Part shown: positions 1 through 7,494 of the stretch, one piece after another
Layout: every line of letters starts with the position of its first letter
Position numbering within the stretch: position 1 is the stretch's first letter
Assembly: GCA_022824685.1 (NCBI GenBank)
Contig: JAJDZJ010000103.1
Location: 1-54,184 of the forward strand
Reading direction: 5' to 3'
From: Caldilineaceae bacterium
GTDB taxonomy: Bacteria > Chloroflexota > Anaerolineae > Caldilineales > Caldilineaceae
Length of the DNA stretch: 54,184 bases
Notes under the pieces: model-generated
Databases searched by the model: none
What the model saw: only the letters and a program-made list of their open reading frames with translations
Told to the model about the DNA's origin: nothing
Made by a program: the position numbers and the translations under genes

Positions 1-358
1 CAGGCCCTCAGTCGGCGAGATAAGTTAAATTCTCCGTCTACGTGCCATCTTTCGTACATTTCCCTGTGTCTTACCCCGACCTGGAAGAGTATTCGGCTGC
101 ATTTCGATGTTCTGACCCAATTTAGATGCAATCGCCCTGCTGGTGAATCAGTTTGCTGTCTCGGAGCGCCCCGCATACAATAGGTTGGACCGACCGCGGG
201 TTGGACCGACCGCCATGCTTCGATTGCGCGACGTTGCCGGCGTATGTCGTTGCTGGGCAGGGTCCTGGCGGTCTGGTTGGTGCGCGGCGGCGTTGAAACG
301 CCGGTCACCAGAGGAATCGCGCAAGAATCTCATCATATTTAGAGTGAGGAGAAGAGAA
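1..358. other. Intergenic region with a 15-bp tandem repeat
   Basis: I see no convincing gene here. Two exact copies of a 15-base unit (GGTTGGACCGACCGC) lie at 183-197 and 199-213. The first 18 bases recur at the very end of the window. A purine-rich ribosome-binding site (GAGGAG around 344-353) near the right edge serves the OsmC-like gene. Open frames in this stretch lack coding character and run into the downstream gene. Confidence 0.6.
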
Positions 359-832
359 ATGGCGGATGTCGCATATCGTTCGAAAGTGCGCATCGAGCGG
401 GTGAAAGGGCCGTTGCGCAGGGCTTATCTGCCGGCGGAGGAGGGGCATACCAAGTTTGGCGTCCATTCGGAGGTGGCTGAGCATTACGGCGTGGACACAG
501 CCGTCCACGAGCCTCATGCCACGACGCTTGACTATGTCACGGCAGCGACCGGCGGCTGACTGACCGGCACCTTCGGGGGCGCGCTGGAGGCGCGCAAGAT
601 ACCTGCGGGCGAAGGCTACCTGACAGCCGACGTGGAAGCTGAGATCGAAAAGGACGGCAACGTGCTGGTGATCAAGCGGATTCACGCCGCCTATACACTG
701 AAAGTGGCGCCTGATCAGCGCGAGACTGCGGAACGGGTGCATGGGTTTCATGCGCAGTTCTGTCCTGTGGCGCGTAGTCTTGAAGGCAGCATCGGTATTT
801 CGACCGAGCTGCGTATGGTCGACCTCGATTGA
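359..832 (+). CDS. OsmC-like peroxide-reductase-family protein, probable selenoprotein (Sec67 encoded by TGA)
   Basis: The reading frame starts at ATG 359 behind a GAGGAG ribosome-binding site. It passes an in-frame TGA at 557-559 and ends at TGA 830-832, giving 157 residues. Both halves read as one OsmC/YhfA-type domain: upstream the segment HATTLDYVTAATGG, then the TGA, then LTGTFGGALEARK. The TGA falls exactly where the family has its first (peroxidatic) cysteine. The second conserved cysteine is present as Cys135 in the segment FHAQFCPVARSLEGS. Family members reduce organic hydroperoxides in the cytoplasm. A GC hairpin follows the TGA (separate entry). TGA terminates the other genes here, so reassignment to Trp is unlikely. 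Selenocysteine is inferred from this pattern; the alternative is a nonsense mutation. No sel genes are in the window. Confidence 0.8.
560..600 (+). promoter_or_regulatory. Candidate bacterial SECIS element
   Basis: Directly after the TGA at 557-559 a perfect 6-bp stem GCGCGC (579-584) / GCGCGC (590-595) closes a five-base loop TGGAG (585-589). The loop begins about 25 nt after the TGA. Bacterial SECIS elements are short stem-loops just downstream of UGA, with one or more G in a small apical loop about 16-37 nt away, and they are bound by SelB. The spacing and the G-containing loop both fit. Because the sequence is also coding and very GC-rich, a chance hairpin is possible. Confidence 0.65.
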
Positions 833-903
833 CATTGCGGATTCAATTGTATTTTTGACCTGCTTTTGGGCGCGTATCGAATGCATTTCGGAAGTAAAGG
901 CGT

Positions 904-932
904 TTGACAGCGCAAAAGGCGCGTGCTAGACT
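904..932 (+). promoter_or_regulatory. Sigma-70-type promoter for the arginine operon
   Basis: A perfect -35 hexamer TTGACA (904-909) is separated by exactly 17 bp from a -10-like TAGACT (927-932). Transcription would start near 939, about 30 nt before the leader ORF. This is the best-matching housekeeping promoter seen in the window and places the leader peptide and terminator in the 5' end of the argC transcript. Confidence 0.7.
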
Positions 933-969
933 GTCTATGAGATTGACTCTTCACACTGAAGAAGCAAGC

Positions 970-1023
970 ATGAAGCCAACCAGTGACAGCAGTACCCAGT
1001 TGAGGAGGCGTGCCCGCCAGTAG
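970..1023 (+). CDS. Arginine-rich leader peptide of the arg operon
   Basis: A 17-codon ORF encodes MKPTSDSSTQLRRRARQ. Four of its last six residues are arginine (codons AGG AGG CGT at 1003-1011 and CGC at 1015-1017), and it stops at TAG 1021-1023. A purine-rich GAAGAAG (959-965) precedes the ATG. It lies about 30 nt after a strong promoter, about 65 nt before a canonical terminator, and upstream of argC. Leader peptides rich in the pathway's end product are the hallmark of ribosome-mediated attenuation, as in his, trp or leu operons. I infer that ribosomes stalling at Arg codons when arginyl-tRNA is scarce allow read-through into argC. Expression is unproven. Confidence 0.75.
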   Translation: MKPTSDSSTQLRRRARQ

Positions 1024-1040
1024 CCAGACATCCGTCTGGG
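1024..1040 (+). promoter_or_regulatory. Leader hairpin after the Arg leader ORF
   Basis: A perfect 6-bp stem CCAGAC (1024-1029) / GTCTGG (1034-1039) with loop ATCC begins immediately after the leader stop codon. A ribosome held on the Arg codons would cover the 5' arm and free the 3' arm, as expected of the 1:2 hairpin of an attenuator. A competing antiterminator is only loosely visible: GGGCCGGGTTT near 1052-1062 can pair imperfectly with the 5' arm of the terminator. Confidence 0.55.
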
Positions 1041-1086
1041 CATTTGCGCGTGGGCCGGGTTTCCTCAGCGGGAATCAGCCGATTGC

Positions 1087-1114
1087 AAAGCTCCCCGGGC
1101 GGGGGGCTTTTTTT
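1087..1114 (+). terminator. Intrinsic terminator (attenuator) upstream of argC
   Basis: AAAGCTCCCC (1087-1096) pairs over 10 bp (one G-U) with GGGGGGCTTT (1101-1110) around the loop GGGC, and the 3' side runs into seven T residues (1108-1114). This is a textbook rho-independent terminator located between the promoter and argC, so most transcripts should end here unless the hairpin is prevented from forming. No gene precedes it other than the leader ORF. Confidence 0.85.
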
Positions 1115-1292
1115 GTATTGCGCGCGCAGAGGGCCGTTGCGGCGCATTCAGCATTGCCGCATTCGACGGACTTGGGCTGTCGGGGCGCATTGGGGGGGGC
1201 GGGTTCCGAGTGGGCTCGACAGGCGCAACAATTGGATCAGGATGCGACCCTTACATAGATTGAGATCTTAGATTGAGATAGGGAGACAGGAG

Positions 1293-2327
1293 ATGAAAAA
1301 GGCAGGAATCGCCGGCGCAACGGGCTATATCGGATACGAGTTGATCACCTTGATTCACCGGCATCCGGAGCTTGAGGTGGGCTGGCTGACGAGCGAGCGC
1401 AATGCAGGCAAGCGCTTCAACCAGGTATTCAGCACACCGTGGGACTACACGTTGATCACGCTGGAGGATGCTTATCTGCGCGCCGATGCGGTGGATGTCG
1501 TTTTTCTGTGCTTGCCCCATGCGGAGTCGATGGAGGCGGTGAAACGCTTCTACGCCGCGGGCGTGCGCGTAATCGACCTGAGCGCGGACTTTCGTTTGAA
1601 GGATGTGGAGCTCTATAAGCGCTGGTACGGCATTGAACACAGCGCGCCGGAACTGTGCGCCGAGGCCCGCTACGGGCTGTGCGAGCTGTACCGCAGCGAG
1701 CTGGGCGGGGCCCGGTTGATCGCCAATCCCGGCTGCTATCCCACCAGCGTCAATCTGGGCCTGTACCCGCTGGCCAAGGCGGGCTGGCTGGGAGAGCGGG
1801 TGATCATCGACAGCAAGAGCGGCATATCGGGAGCGGGCCGCAAGACGAACCTGACCTACCAGTTTGTAGAAGCCAATGAGAACATAACGCCTTACAACGT
1901 GGGGCACCGGCACCGGCATATCTCCGAAATGGAGCAGGTGCTGAGCGCGGCCAACGGAGAGGGGCGAGGCCACAGGTTTCTATTCACGCCCCATCTCTTG
2001 CCGGTGAACCGGGGCATCTTGAGCACGATGTACGTGGACGCGGCAGCAGGGGTGACAGAGGAGCAGATCCGCGAGCTTTACGCGGAGAACTACAGCGGCG
2101 AACCGTTTATTCATCTGTTGCCGGCGGGCGAGCAGGCCAGCCTGGCGCACACGGTGGGCACCAATCGCTGCGCAATCGGCATCACGCCGGCGGACCCGCT
2201 TATGCCGGACAGCGGCGAGTATGTGATCACGGCCTCGATCGACAATCTGATTAAGGGCGGCAGCGGGCAGGCGGTTCAGAACTACAACATTGCCGTGGGG
2301 CTGGACGAGACTGCGGGACTGCAGTAG
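1293..2327 (+). CDS. argC: N-acetyl-gamma-glutamyl-phosphate reductase
   Basis: This 344-residue protein catalyses the NADPH-dependent reduction of N-acetylglutamyl phosphate to the semialdehyde, the third step of arginine synthesis. The N-terminal nucleotide-binding motif GIAGATGYIGYEL starts at about residue 5. The catalytic cysteine is Cys148 in NPGCYPT, followed by the substrate-binding segment SKSGISGAGR and the late GHRHRHISEMEQ segment typical of ArgC. Length is normal. The ATG at 1293 follows a GGGAGACAGGAG ribosome-binding site. It is the first structural gene after the leader and attenuator, and the downstream genes argB, argD, argA and carA make the pathway role secure. Confidence 0.96.
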   Translation: MKKAGIAGATGYIGYELITLIHRHPELEVGWLTSERNAGKRFNQVFSTPWDYTLITLEDAYLRADAVDVVFLCLPHAESMEAVKRFYAAGVRVIDLSADFRLKDVELYKRWYGIEHSAPELCAEARYGLCELYRSELGGARLIANPGCYPTSVNLGLYPLAKAGWLGERVIIDSKSGISGAGRKTNLTYQFVEANENITPYNVGHRHRHISEMEQVLSAANGEGRGHRFLFTPHLLPVNRGILSTMYVDAAAGVTEEQIRELYAENYSGEPFIHLLPAGEQASLAHTVGTNRCAIGITPADPLMPDSGEYVITASIDNLIKGGSGQAVQNYNIAVGLDETAGLQ

Positions 2328-2454
2328 CTCTCATCGGGGGGCGTCGAAAGGGTTCAGTTTTCGACATCCGCCCGCAACCCGTTAGACTGGAGCTGGCAGG
2401 GGGCGGCAGGCTGTCCTCCGCAAACATGGACATCGCCGGGGAAGCCGAAAACGA

Positions 2455-3255
2455 GTGGAATCTGGTCGGGGGTTGAGCGAACGGGAGACGTCGGTTTTCC
2501 TGGAGGGCAGGATCTCGGTGGCGGCGGCGCTGCGTTCGCCGTATCGCCATGTGCGCCGTGTGTTGCTGCGCGAAGGCCGGCAGGACCGGGGGATGCGCTG
2601 GCTGGGACACAGGGCGCGGGAGGCCGGTGTGCCGGTTGTCCTGGTGGGGGCGTCGGAGATTGACGCCGTGACCGAGGGCAGATCCCACGGGGGCATTGCG
2701 GCCGAGGCTGGTGAGCGGCGGTTCGTTCAGCTGGAGGCGTTACTGCCGGGCGGGCGTTGCGCGGCATTTGTCGTGATGCTGGACGGGATAGAAGACCCGT
2801 TCAACTTCGGTCAGGCGCTGCGCGCGCTGTATGCAATGGGCGCGCACGGGGTGGCGCTGCGGCCCCGCAATTGGATGAGCGCGGCGGCAACGGTGGCGCG
2901 GGCTTCGGCGGGCGCGTCGGAGTTGATGCCGCTGGCGGTGGCGGAGACGGTTGCCGCGGCGGCGGCGTTCTATGGGGAGCGGGGGCTGACGGTTGCGTGC
3001 GCCCAGAAGGAGGACGCGATCCCGGTGGATGAGGCTGATCTGAGCGGCCCGCTCTTTCTGTTGATTGGCGGCGAAAAGCGGGGCGTAACCCGTTCGTTTG
3101 CGAGGCAGGCCGATTTGCGCTTGCGGATTCCGTACGAGCGGGATGTATTTGAACCGTCTCTGGGCACGACTGCCGCGGCGGCGACGCTGGCATACGAGGT
3201 AATGCGGCAGAGGAAGGCGGCGCGGGTGGGCTTTCGCGCCGGAGGAACACGTTGA
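2455..3255 (+). CDS. TrmH/SpoU-family RNA 2'-O-methyltransferase
   Basis: A SPOUT-fold methyltransferase of 266 residues that would transfer a methyl group from S-adenosylmethionine to a ribose in rRNA or tRNA. Motif 1 is DPFNFGQALRAL (Asn117, Arg123), motif 2 is LLIGGEKRG (about 202-210) and motif 3 is IPYERDVFEPSLGTTAAAA (225-243). Motif 3 has SLGTT where RlmB/TrmH usually have SLNVS, pointing to a divergent subfamily. An N-terminal substrate-binding part (1-95) is present. The start is a GTG at 2455 with no strong ribosome-binding site, so the N-terminus is uncertain. It sits between argC and argB, where argJ often lies, but has no obvious link to arginine. Confidence 0.85.
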   Translation: MESGRGLSERETSVFLEGRISVAAALRSPYRHVRRVLLREGRQDRGMRWLGHRAREAGVPVVLVGASEIDAVTEGRSHGGIAAEAGERRFVQLEALLPGGRCAAFVVMLDGIEDPFNFGQALRALYAMGAHGVALRPRNWMSAAATVARASAGASELMPLAVAETVAAAAAFYGERGLTVACAQKEDAIPVDEADLSGPLFLLIGGEKRGVTRSFARQADLRLRIPYERDVFEPSLGTTAAAATLAYEVMRQRKAARVGFRAGGTR

Positions 3256-3262
3256 CTTCTTT

Positions 3263-3290
3263 TGATCCGCGAAGGGACGCGAAGGAACAC
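3263..3290. repeat. Short interspersed repeat (copy A)
   Basis: The segment GATCCGCGAAGGGACGCG plus its extension GAAGGAACAC recurs, with changes, at 41082-41099 and 41115-41152. All copies are intergenic. It looks like a small dispersed non-coding repeat of the host genome rather than part of a gene. Confidence 0.55.
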
Positions 3291-3400
3291 CTGAACACCT
3301 TTTTGTCCACGGAGGGCCGCGGGACGGGTGGTTTTGGGACACATTTGGGATGGCCGACTCTAAATTGTTAATGAACCCAAGTCTGTGACGAGGCATTTTT

Positions 3401-4216
3401 ATGAAACTGAGCGAATCTGATCCGCTTACCGTTGACCTGGCCGGGGAGAAGGGGCGCCACGTGGTCGTTCTCAAGGTCGGTGGAAATGAGTTGGACGACG
3501 AGACATTCTTGTTTGGCCTGGTGCAGGCGGTGAAGAGCCTGCGGCAGGATGGCAGGAGTCCGATCATTGTGCATGGCGGCGGCAAGACGATTGCAGATTT
3601 CCAGAAGCGGTTGGGGTTGGAGCCGCGTTTTATCGAGGGGCTGCGGGTGACGGATGAGGAGAGCCTGGACGTGGCGGAAATGGTGCTCAGCGGCCTGATG
3701 AACAAGCGGATTGTGCGCCAACTTGTGAAGGAGGATGTGCGGGCGGCTGGCATCAGCGGGGTCGATGACGGCACGGTTTTTGTCGAGAAGATGTGGCATC
3801 CGCTGGGCGATTTGGGCCGGGTAGGTGAGGTGCAGGATGTCGACACGGGGTTGCTGACAACCCTATTGGAGGCAGATATTGTGCCTGTGATCAGCCCGAT
3901 CAGCGTGGGCGCGTATGACGGCCTCAGCTACAACGTGAACGCGGACCACGTGGCGGCGGCGGTTGCGGCCGCACTGGGCGCGCTCAAGCTGATCTTTGTC
4001 AGCAACGTTCCCGGCGTTCTGATTGCCGGGCGGGTTGTGCGGGGCATCACGGCCGGCCAGTGCGAGGAGTGGATCGCGGAGGGGAGCATCAGCGGCGGCA
4101 TGGTGCCGAAGGTCAGGAGCGCGGTTGACGCGGTCAGGCGCGGGGTTACACAGGCGGTTATCACGAATTTGGCCGGTGTGCAGGAGGACGGGGGCACTGC
4201 GGTGGCGAGTGGATAG
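3401..4216 (+). CDS. argB: Acetylglutamate kinase
   Basis: A 271-residue amino-acid kinase that phosphorylates N-acetylglutamate with ATP, the second step of arginine synthesis. Family motifs are clear: KVGGNELDD near residue 25, the glycine-rich VHGGGKTI loop near 53-60, the NADHVAAAVAAAL segment, VSNVPGVL, and the C-terminal SGGMVPKV that contacts nucleotide. The ATG at 3401 gives a slightly long N-terminus and no strong ribosome-binding site is visible. The related LysW-aminoadipate kinase LysZ is an alternative, but no lysW or lys genes are nearby and argC and argD flank it. Confidence 0.94.
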   Translation: MKLSESDPLTVDLAGEKGRHVVVLKVGGNELDDETFLFGLVQAVKSLRQDGRSPIIVHGGGKTIADFQKRLGLEPRFIEGLRVTDEESLDVAEMVLSGLMNKRIVRQLVKEDVRAAGISGVDDGTVFVEKMWHPLGDLGRVGEVQDVDTGLLTTLLEADIVPVISPISVGAYDGLSYNVNADHVAAAVAAALGALKLIFVSNVPGVLIAGRVVRGITAGQCEEWIAEGSISGGMVPKVRSAVDAVRRGVTQAVITNLAGVQEDGGTAVASG

Positions 4217-4351
4217 TTGAGAGTGACGGCGCTGGCGCCTTAACGGCGAGAAGAGAGTGCGGAGAGAAACAGCCTGGCTTGCCTTAGGTTGGGCGGCCGG
4301 CGGGAATGTTGAGTGGTTCGCAAATCATAGAAGACGCATCAGGAGGAGAAA

Positions 4352-5539
4352 GTGAACGCAGCGGAAATCATTCAGGACGAAAAGGATTATGTGCTTGGCG
4401 TATTTGGGCGGCCTCCGTTTGTGCTAACGAAGGGCGAGGGCTGTACGGTGTATGACAGCACGGGCAAGGCTTATCTGGACCTGGTGGCCGGCATCGCGGT
4501 GAACGTTCTCGGTTACAGCGACGTTGAGGTGGATCAGGCGATCAAGGAGGCTGCCTCCAGCGGCATGTATCACACGAGCAACCTGTACCACACCGAGCCG
4601 CACACGAAGCTGGCGAAGAAGCTGTGCGAGACCAGCTTCGCGGACAAGGTGCATTTCTGCCTGTGCGGGGCCAGCGCGAATGAGGGCGCGTTCAAATTCG
4701 CCCGCCGGTACGCCCGCGAGCACGGGCACGAGGACAAGTATGAGATTCTGGCGTTCAGCGACGCCTTCCACGGACGGCTGTTCGGGGCGCTGGCGGCCAC
4801 GCCGCGGGAAAAGTACCAGCAGCCGTTCGAGCCGCTGATGCCGGGCGTCCGGTTCGCCAAATTCAACGACCTGGATGACGCGCGCGCGCAGATGAGCGAC
4901 AAAGTGTGCGCGATCATCGTGGAGCCGATCCAGGGAGAAGGCGGCATCAACCCGGCGACGCCGGCGTTTTTGCAGGGGTTGCGGGACCTGGCGGACGAAT
5001 ACGATGCGCTTCTGATCTTTGACGAGGTGCAGTGCGGCCTGGGGCGCAGCGGCGACCTGTGGGCGTACCAGGGATATGGTGTTGAACCGGACCTGATGAG
5101 CGCGGCCAAGCCGCTGGCGGGCGGTCTGCCGATCGGCGCGATCATGATGAAGCAGAAGGTGGCGGATACGATCCATGGCGGCGATCATGCGAGCACCTTT
5201 GCCGGCAACCCATTCACCACGCACGTGGCATCGACGGTGGTAAACCGGGTGTCGCAGCCGGAATTTCTGGCCGACGTGAAGGAGAAGGGCGAATATCTGA
5301 TGGAGTTGCTGGCGGAACTGAACAGCCCGCACATTCTCGATATACGGGGCCGGGGGCTGATTGTCGGCATCGAGTTGGATATCGAGGCAGGGCCGTTAAT
5401 GGAGAAGGGGTACGAGGCGGGACTGCTTCTGTTGAGCGCGGGGGACAAGATTTTGCGTTTTGTGCCGCCGCTGACGATCAGCAAAGAGGAGCTTGCCCAA
5501 GCCGTGTCGAAGCTGGGCGCAATCTTGCAGGAGATGTGA
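4352..5539 (+). CDS. argD: Acetylornithine aminotransferase
   Basis: A class-III PLP-dependent aminotransferase of 395 residues, converting N-acetylglutamate semialdehyde to N-acetylornithine. The start is GTG 4352 behind a strong AGGAGGAG site. The PLP-binding segment contains FDEVQCGLGRSG, the Schiff-base lysine is Lys253 in SAAKPLAGGLPIGA, and the substrate-binding ASTFAGNPF segment follows. The phosphate-binding region reads CGASANEGAFKFARRY, a variant of the usual SGAEANEAAIKLAR. It lies between argB and the argA-type acetyltransferase in the same direction, supporting ArgD over a catabolic ornithine or GABA aminotransferase. Confidence 0.92.
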   Translation: MNAAEIIQDEKDYVLGVFGRPPFVLTKGEGCTVYDSTGKAYLDLVAGIAVNVLGYSDVEVDQAIKEAASSGMYHTSNLYHTEPHTKLAKKLCETSFADKVHFCLCGASANEGAFKFARRYAREHGHEDKYEILAFSDAFHGRLFGALAATPREKYQQPFEPLMPGVRFAKFNDLDDARAQMSDKVCAIIVEPIQGEGGINPATPAFLQGLRDLADEYDALLIFDEVQCGLGRSGDLWAYQGYGVEPDLMSAAKPLAGGLPIGAIMMKQKVADTIHGGDHASTFAGNPFTTHVASTVVNRVSQPEFLADVKEKGEYLMELLAELNSPHILDIRGRGLIVGIELDIEAGPLMEKGYEAGLLLLSAGDKILRFVPPLTISKEELAQAVSKLGAILQEM

Positions 5540-5549
5540 GGCAGGCAGC

Positions 5550-5571
5550 CAGTGGTCAGTGGTCAGTGAAC
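5550..5571. repeat. Short intergenic repeat (CAGTGGT type), copy 1
   Basis: An internally repetitive stretch made of CAGTGGT units ending in CAGTGAAC. Essentially the same sequence occurs at 39063-39083, also between genes. It is probably a simple-sequence intergenic repeat of this genome; no function is evident. Confidence 0.5.
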
Positions 5572-5612
5572 TTCGCTCTTTGCGATGTTCCTGGCCGCTG
5601 GCGGCGGGGGCT

Positions 5613-6263
5613 ATGAACGAGATCCGAATACAGCCGGCCGTTGAAAGGGATATTGCGGGCATCGCTGCGCTGGTGAATGGTTTTGCGGCGGAAAACGTGA
5701 TGCTGCCGCGCACCGAGGAGAGCATTCTGCAATCGTTGCCGGACTGGCTGGTGGCCGCGGCGGACGGCTCTCAACTGCTGGGATGCGGCTCTCTGGTGGC
5801 ACTGACCGAACAGCTGGTGGAGATACGCTCGCTGGCGGTTGCGTCGGAGGGGCAGGGCAAGGGCATCGGCCGGCGGATCGTGCAGGAGCTTGTGCAGATG
5901 GCGGCTGCGCGCGGGTATGCCCAGATCTGTGCGCTCACCCTGGAGGAAGGGTTCTTCGAAAAGCTCGGCTTTGAGGTGGTGGACCGTTGGAGCATCAGCC
6001 CCAAGCTGTGGCAGGAATGCATCTACTGCCCCAAATTTCACCACTGTGACGAGGTGGCGGTGGCGCGCAGTCTGACGGACACCCCCATCAGCCAGAGCCA
6101 GGCTGCCCAGACTGCGGCCTCGCCTCTGCTCAAGTGGCAGGCGTGGCAGCCCCTGAAGCTGGCATACAGGCACTCTAACAGAGATACGGGAACACAGGGA
6201 ACAGTGAACCGCAATCCGATCCCATTGCACGGGAGATCGTCGTCCGGGGAGGAGGAGCAGTGA
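5613..6263 (+). CDS. argA: N-acetylglutamate synthase, short GNAT type
   Basis: A GNAT-fold acetyltransferase (216 residues from ATG 5613) that would acetylate glutamate with acetyl-CoA, the entry step of arginine synthesis. The acetyl-CoA loop reads [19 protein letters not shown] near residues 72-90. The segment [14 protein letters not shown] and the Cys-rich [15 protein letters not shown] motif are those of the short ArgA group also known from actinobacteria and Deinococcus. A roughly 55-residue low-complexity tail of unknown role ends in GEEEQ. An upstream in-frame start at 5493 would overlap argD and is rejected. The stop overlaps the carA GTG by 4 nt, implying translational coupling. Confidence 0.85.
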   Translation: MNEIRIQPAVERDIAGIAALVNGFAAENVMLPRTEESILQSLPDWLVAAADGSQLLGCGSLVALTEQLVEIRSLAVASEGQGKGIGRRIVQELVQMAAARGYAQICALTLEEGFFEKLGFEVVDRWSISPKLWQECIYCPKFHHCDEVAVARSLTDTPISQSQAAQTAASPLLKWQAWQPLKLAYRHSNRDTGTQGTVNRNPIPLHGRSSSGEEEQ

Positions 6264-7474
6264 GGGCAATGCTTGCTCTGGCCAATGGCCGCATCTTTGC
6301 GGGCGAAGGGTTCGGCGCGCGGAGGACCGTGGTGGGGGAGGTCGTCTTCAATACCAGTCTGACCGGTTACCAGGAGGTGTTGACCGATCCTTCGTACCGA
6401 GGCCAGATGGTGTGTATGACGGTGCCGCACGTGGGCAACACAGGCGTGAACCGCGAGGACGTGGAGAGCGACCGGCCGCAAGTGACGGCGTTCATCGTGC
6501 GCGAGGTAAGCCCGGTTGTGTCCAACTGGCGCGCGCATGAGAACCTTGGGCGTTATCTTGCGCGGCACAACATACCGGGCATCAGTGAGGTGGATACGCG
6601 CGCGTTGACGCGGCTGCTGCGCGAGGAGGGTGTTCTGCACGGCGCGCTGTGCACAGACGGCAGCCGCACGGAGGCTGAGCTGATCGAGCTTGCCCGCGAC
6701 TGGGAGGGATTGGACGGTCGCGACCTGGTGCAGGAGGTAACGTGTGAGGAGCCGTTTTACTGGCTGGCGGGGACGGACGGCGAATGGACGCCGGTGGCAT
6801 CGGGCGAGGCTGCGCCGGGCCCCTGGGCGGACGGCGCGGGGCAGGCCGCTCCGCTGGTGGTCGCGTATGATTTCGGCATGAAGCACAACATATTGCGCCG
6901 CCTGGCCAGCCACAATCTGCGGGTGGCGGTTGTGCCGGCGGATACGCCTGCCCAGGAGGTCCTGGAGCTCGATCCCGACGGGATCTTTCTCAGCAACGGG
7001 CCGGGCGACCCGGCCGGCGTACCCTACGCGGCCAGCGCGGTTGCCAGGTTGCTGGAAAGCGGGCGGCCGATGTTCGGCATCTGCCTGGGGCATCAGATCA
7101 TCGGCCTGGCGCTGGGGGCGGATACCTTCAAGCTGAAATTCGGCCACCATGGCGGCAACCAGCCGGTCAGCGACGTGGACAGCTTGAACATTCAGATCAC
7201 GGCGCAGAACCACAACTATGCGGTCGACCAGGAGACGCTGCCCGACAACGTGGAGATCACGCATCTCAATCTGAATGACGGCACGCTGGAAGGGATGCGG
7301 CTGACGGACCGGCCCGTCTTCTGCGTGCAGTATCACCCGGAGGCCAGCCCCGGCCCCCACGACGCGGACCTGCTTTTCGCCCGCTTTGCGCGGACGGTGC
7401 ACCAGTTCCACGCGGACAGGCGGGAACCGGGTGGGCAGCGGTCGGCGGCGCGCGATATCGCGACCGGCAGCTGA
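6260..7474 (+). CDS. carA: Carbamoyl-phosphate synthase small (glutaminase) subunit
   Basis: A 404-residue protein that hydrolyses glutamine and channels ammonia to CarB for carbamoyl phosphate, used in arginine and pyrimidine synthesis. The N-terminal CPSase domain shows the [17 protein letters not shown] motif. The class-I glutaminase domain has the nucleophile Cys275 in FGICLGHQ, then [11 protein letters not shown], and the His359/Glu361 pair in [10 protein letters not shown]. The start is GTG 6260, overlapping argA by 4 nt; an internal ATG at 6269 is possible. carB is not in the window. It ends the arginine operon, and the next gene faces it on the other strand. Confidence 0.95.
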   Translation: MRAMLALANGRIFAGEGFGARRTVVGEVVFNTSLTGYQEVLTDPSYRGQMVCMTVPHVGNTGVNREDVESDRPQVTAFIVREVSPVVSNWRAHENLGRYLARHNIPGISEVDTRALTRLLREEGVLHGALCTDGSRTEAELIELARDWEGLDGRDLVQEVTCEEPFYWLAGTDGEWTPVASGEAAPGPWADGAGQAAPLVVAYDFGMKHNILRRLASHNLRVAVVPADTPAQEVLELDPDGIFLSNGPGDPAGVPYAASAVARLLESGRPMFGICLGHQIIGLALGADTFKLKFGHHGGNQPVSDVDSLNIQITAQNHNYAVDQETLPDNVEITHLNLNDGTLEGMRLTDRPVFCVQYHPEASPGPHDADLLFARFARTVHQFHADRREPGGQRSAARDIATGS

Positions 7475-7494
7475 GAAACCCGGGAAGGCGGCGT

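Noticed and set aside
557..559. TGA read as tryptophan (altered genetic code)
   Set aside because: TGA ends several intact genes in the window at the expected length, and the family residue at this position is Cys, not Trp.
939..1114. T-box or metabolite riboswitch in the argC leader
   Set aside because: No T-box core sequence, specifier loop or known riboswitch core was found; the Arg-codon leader ORF explains the layout better.
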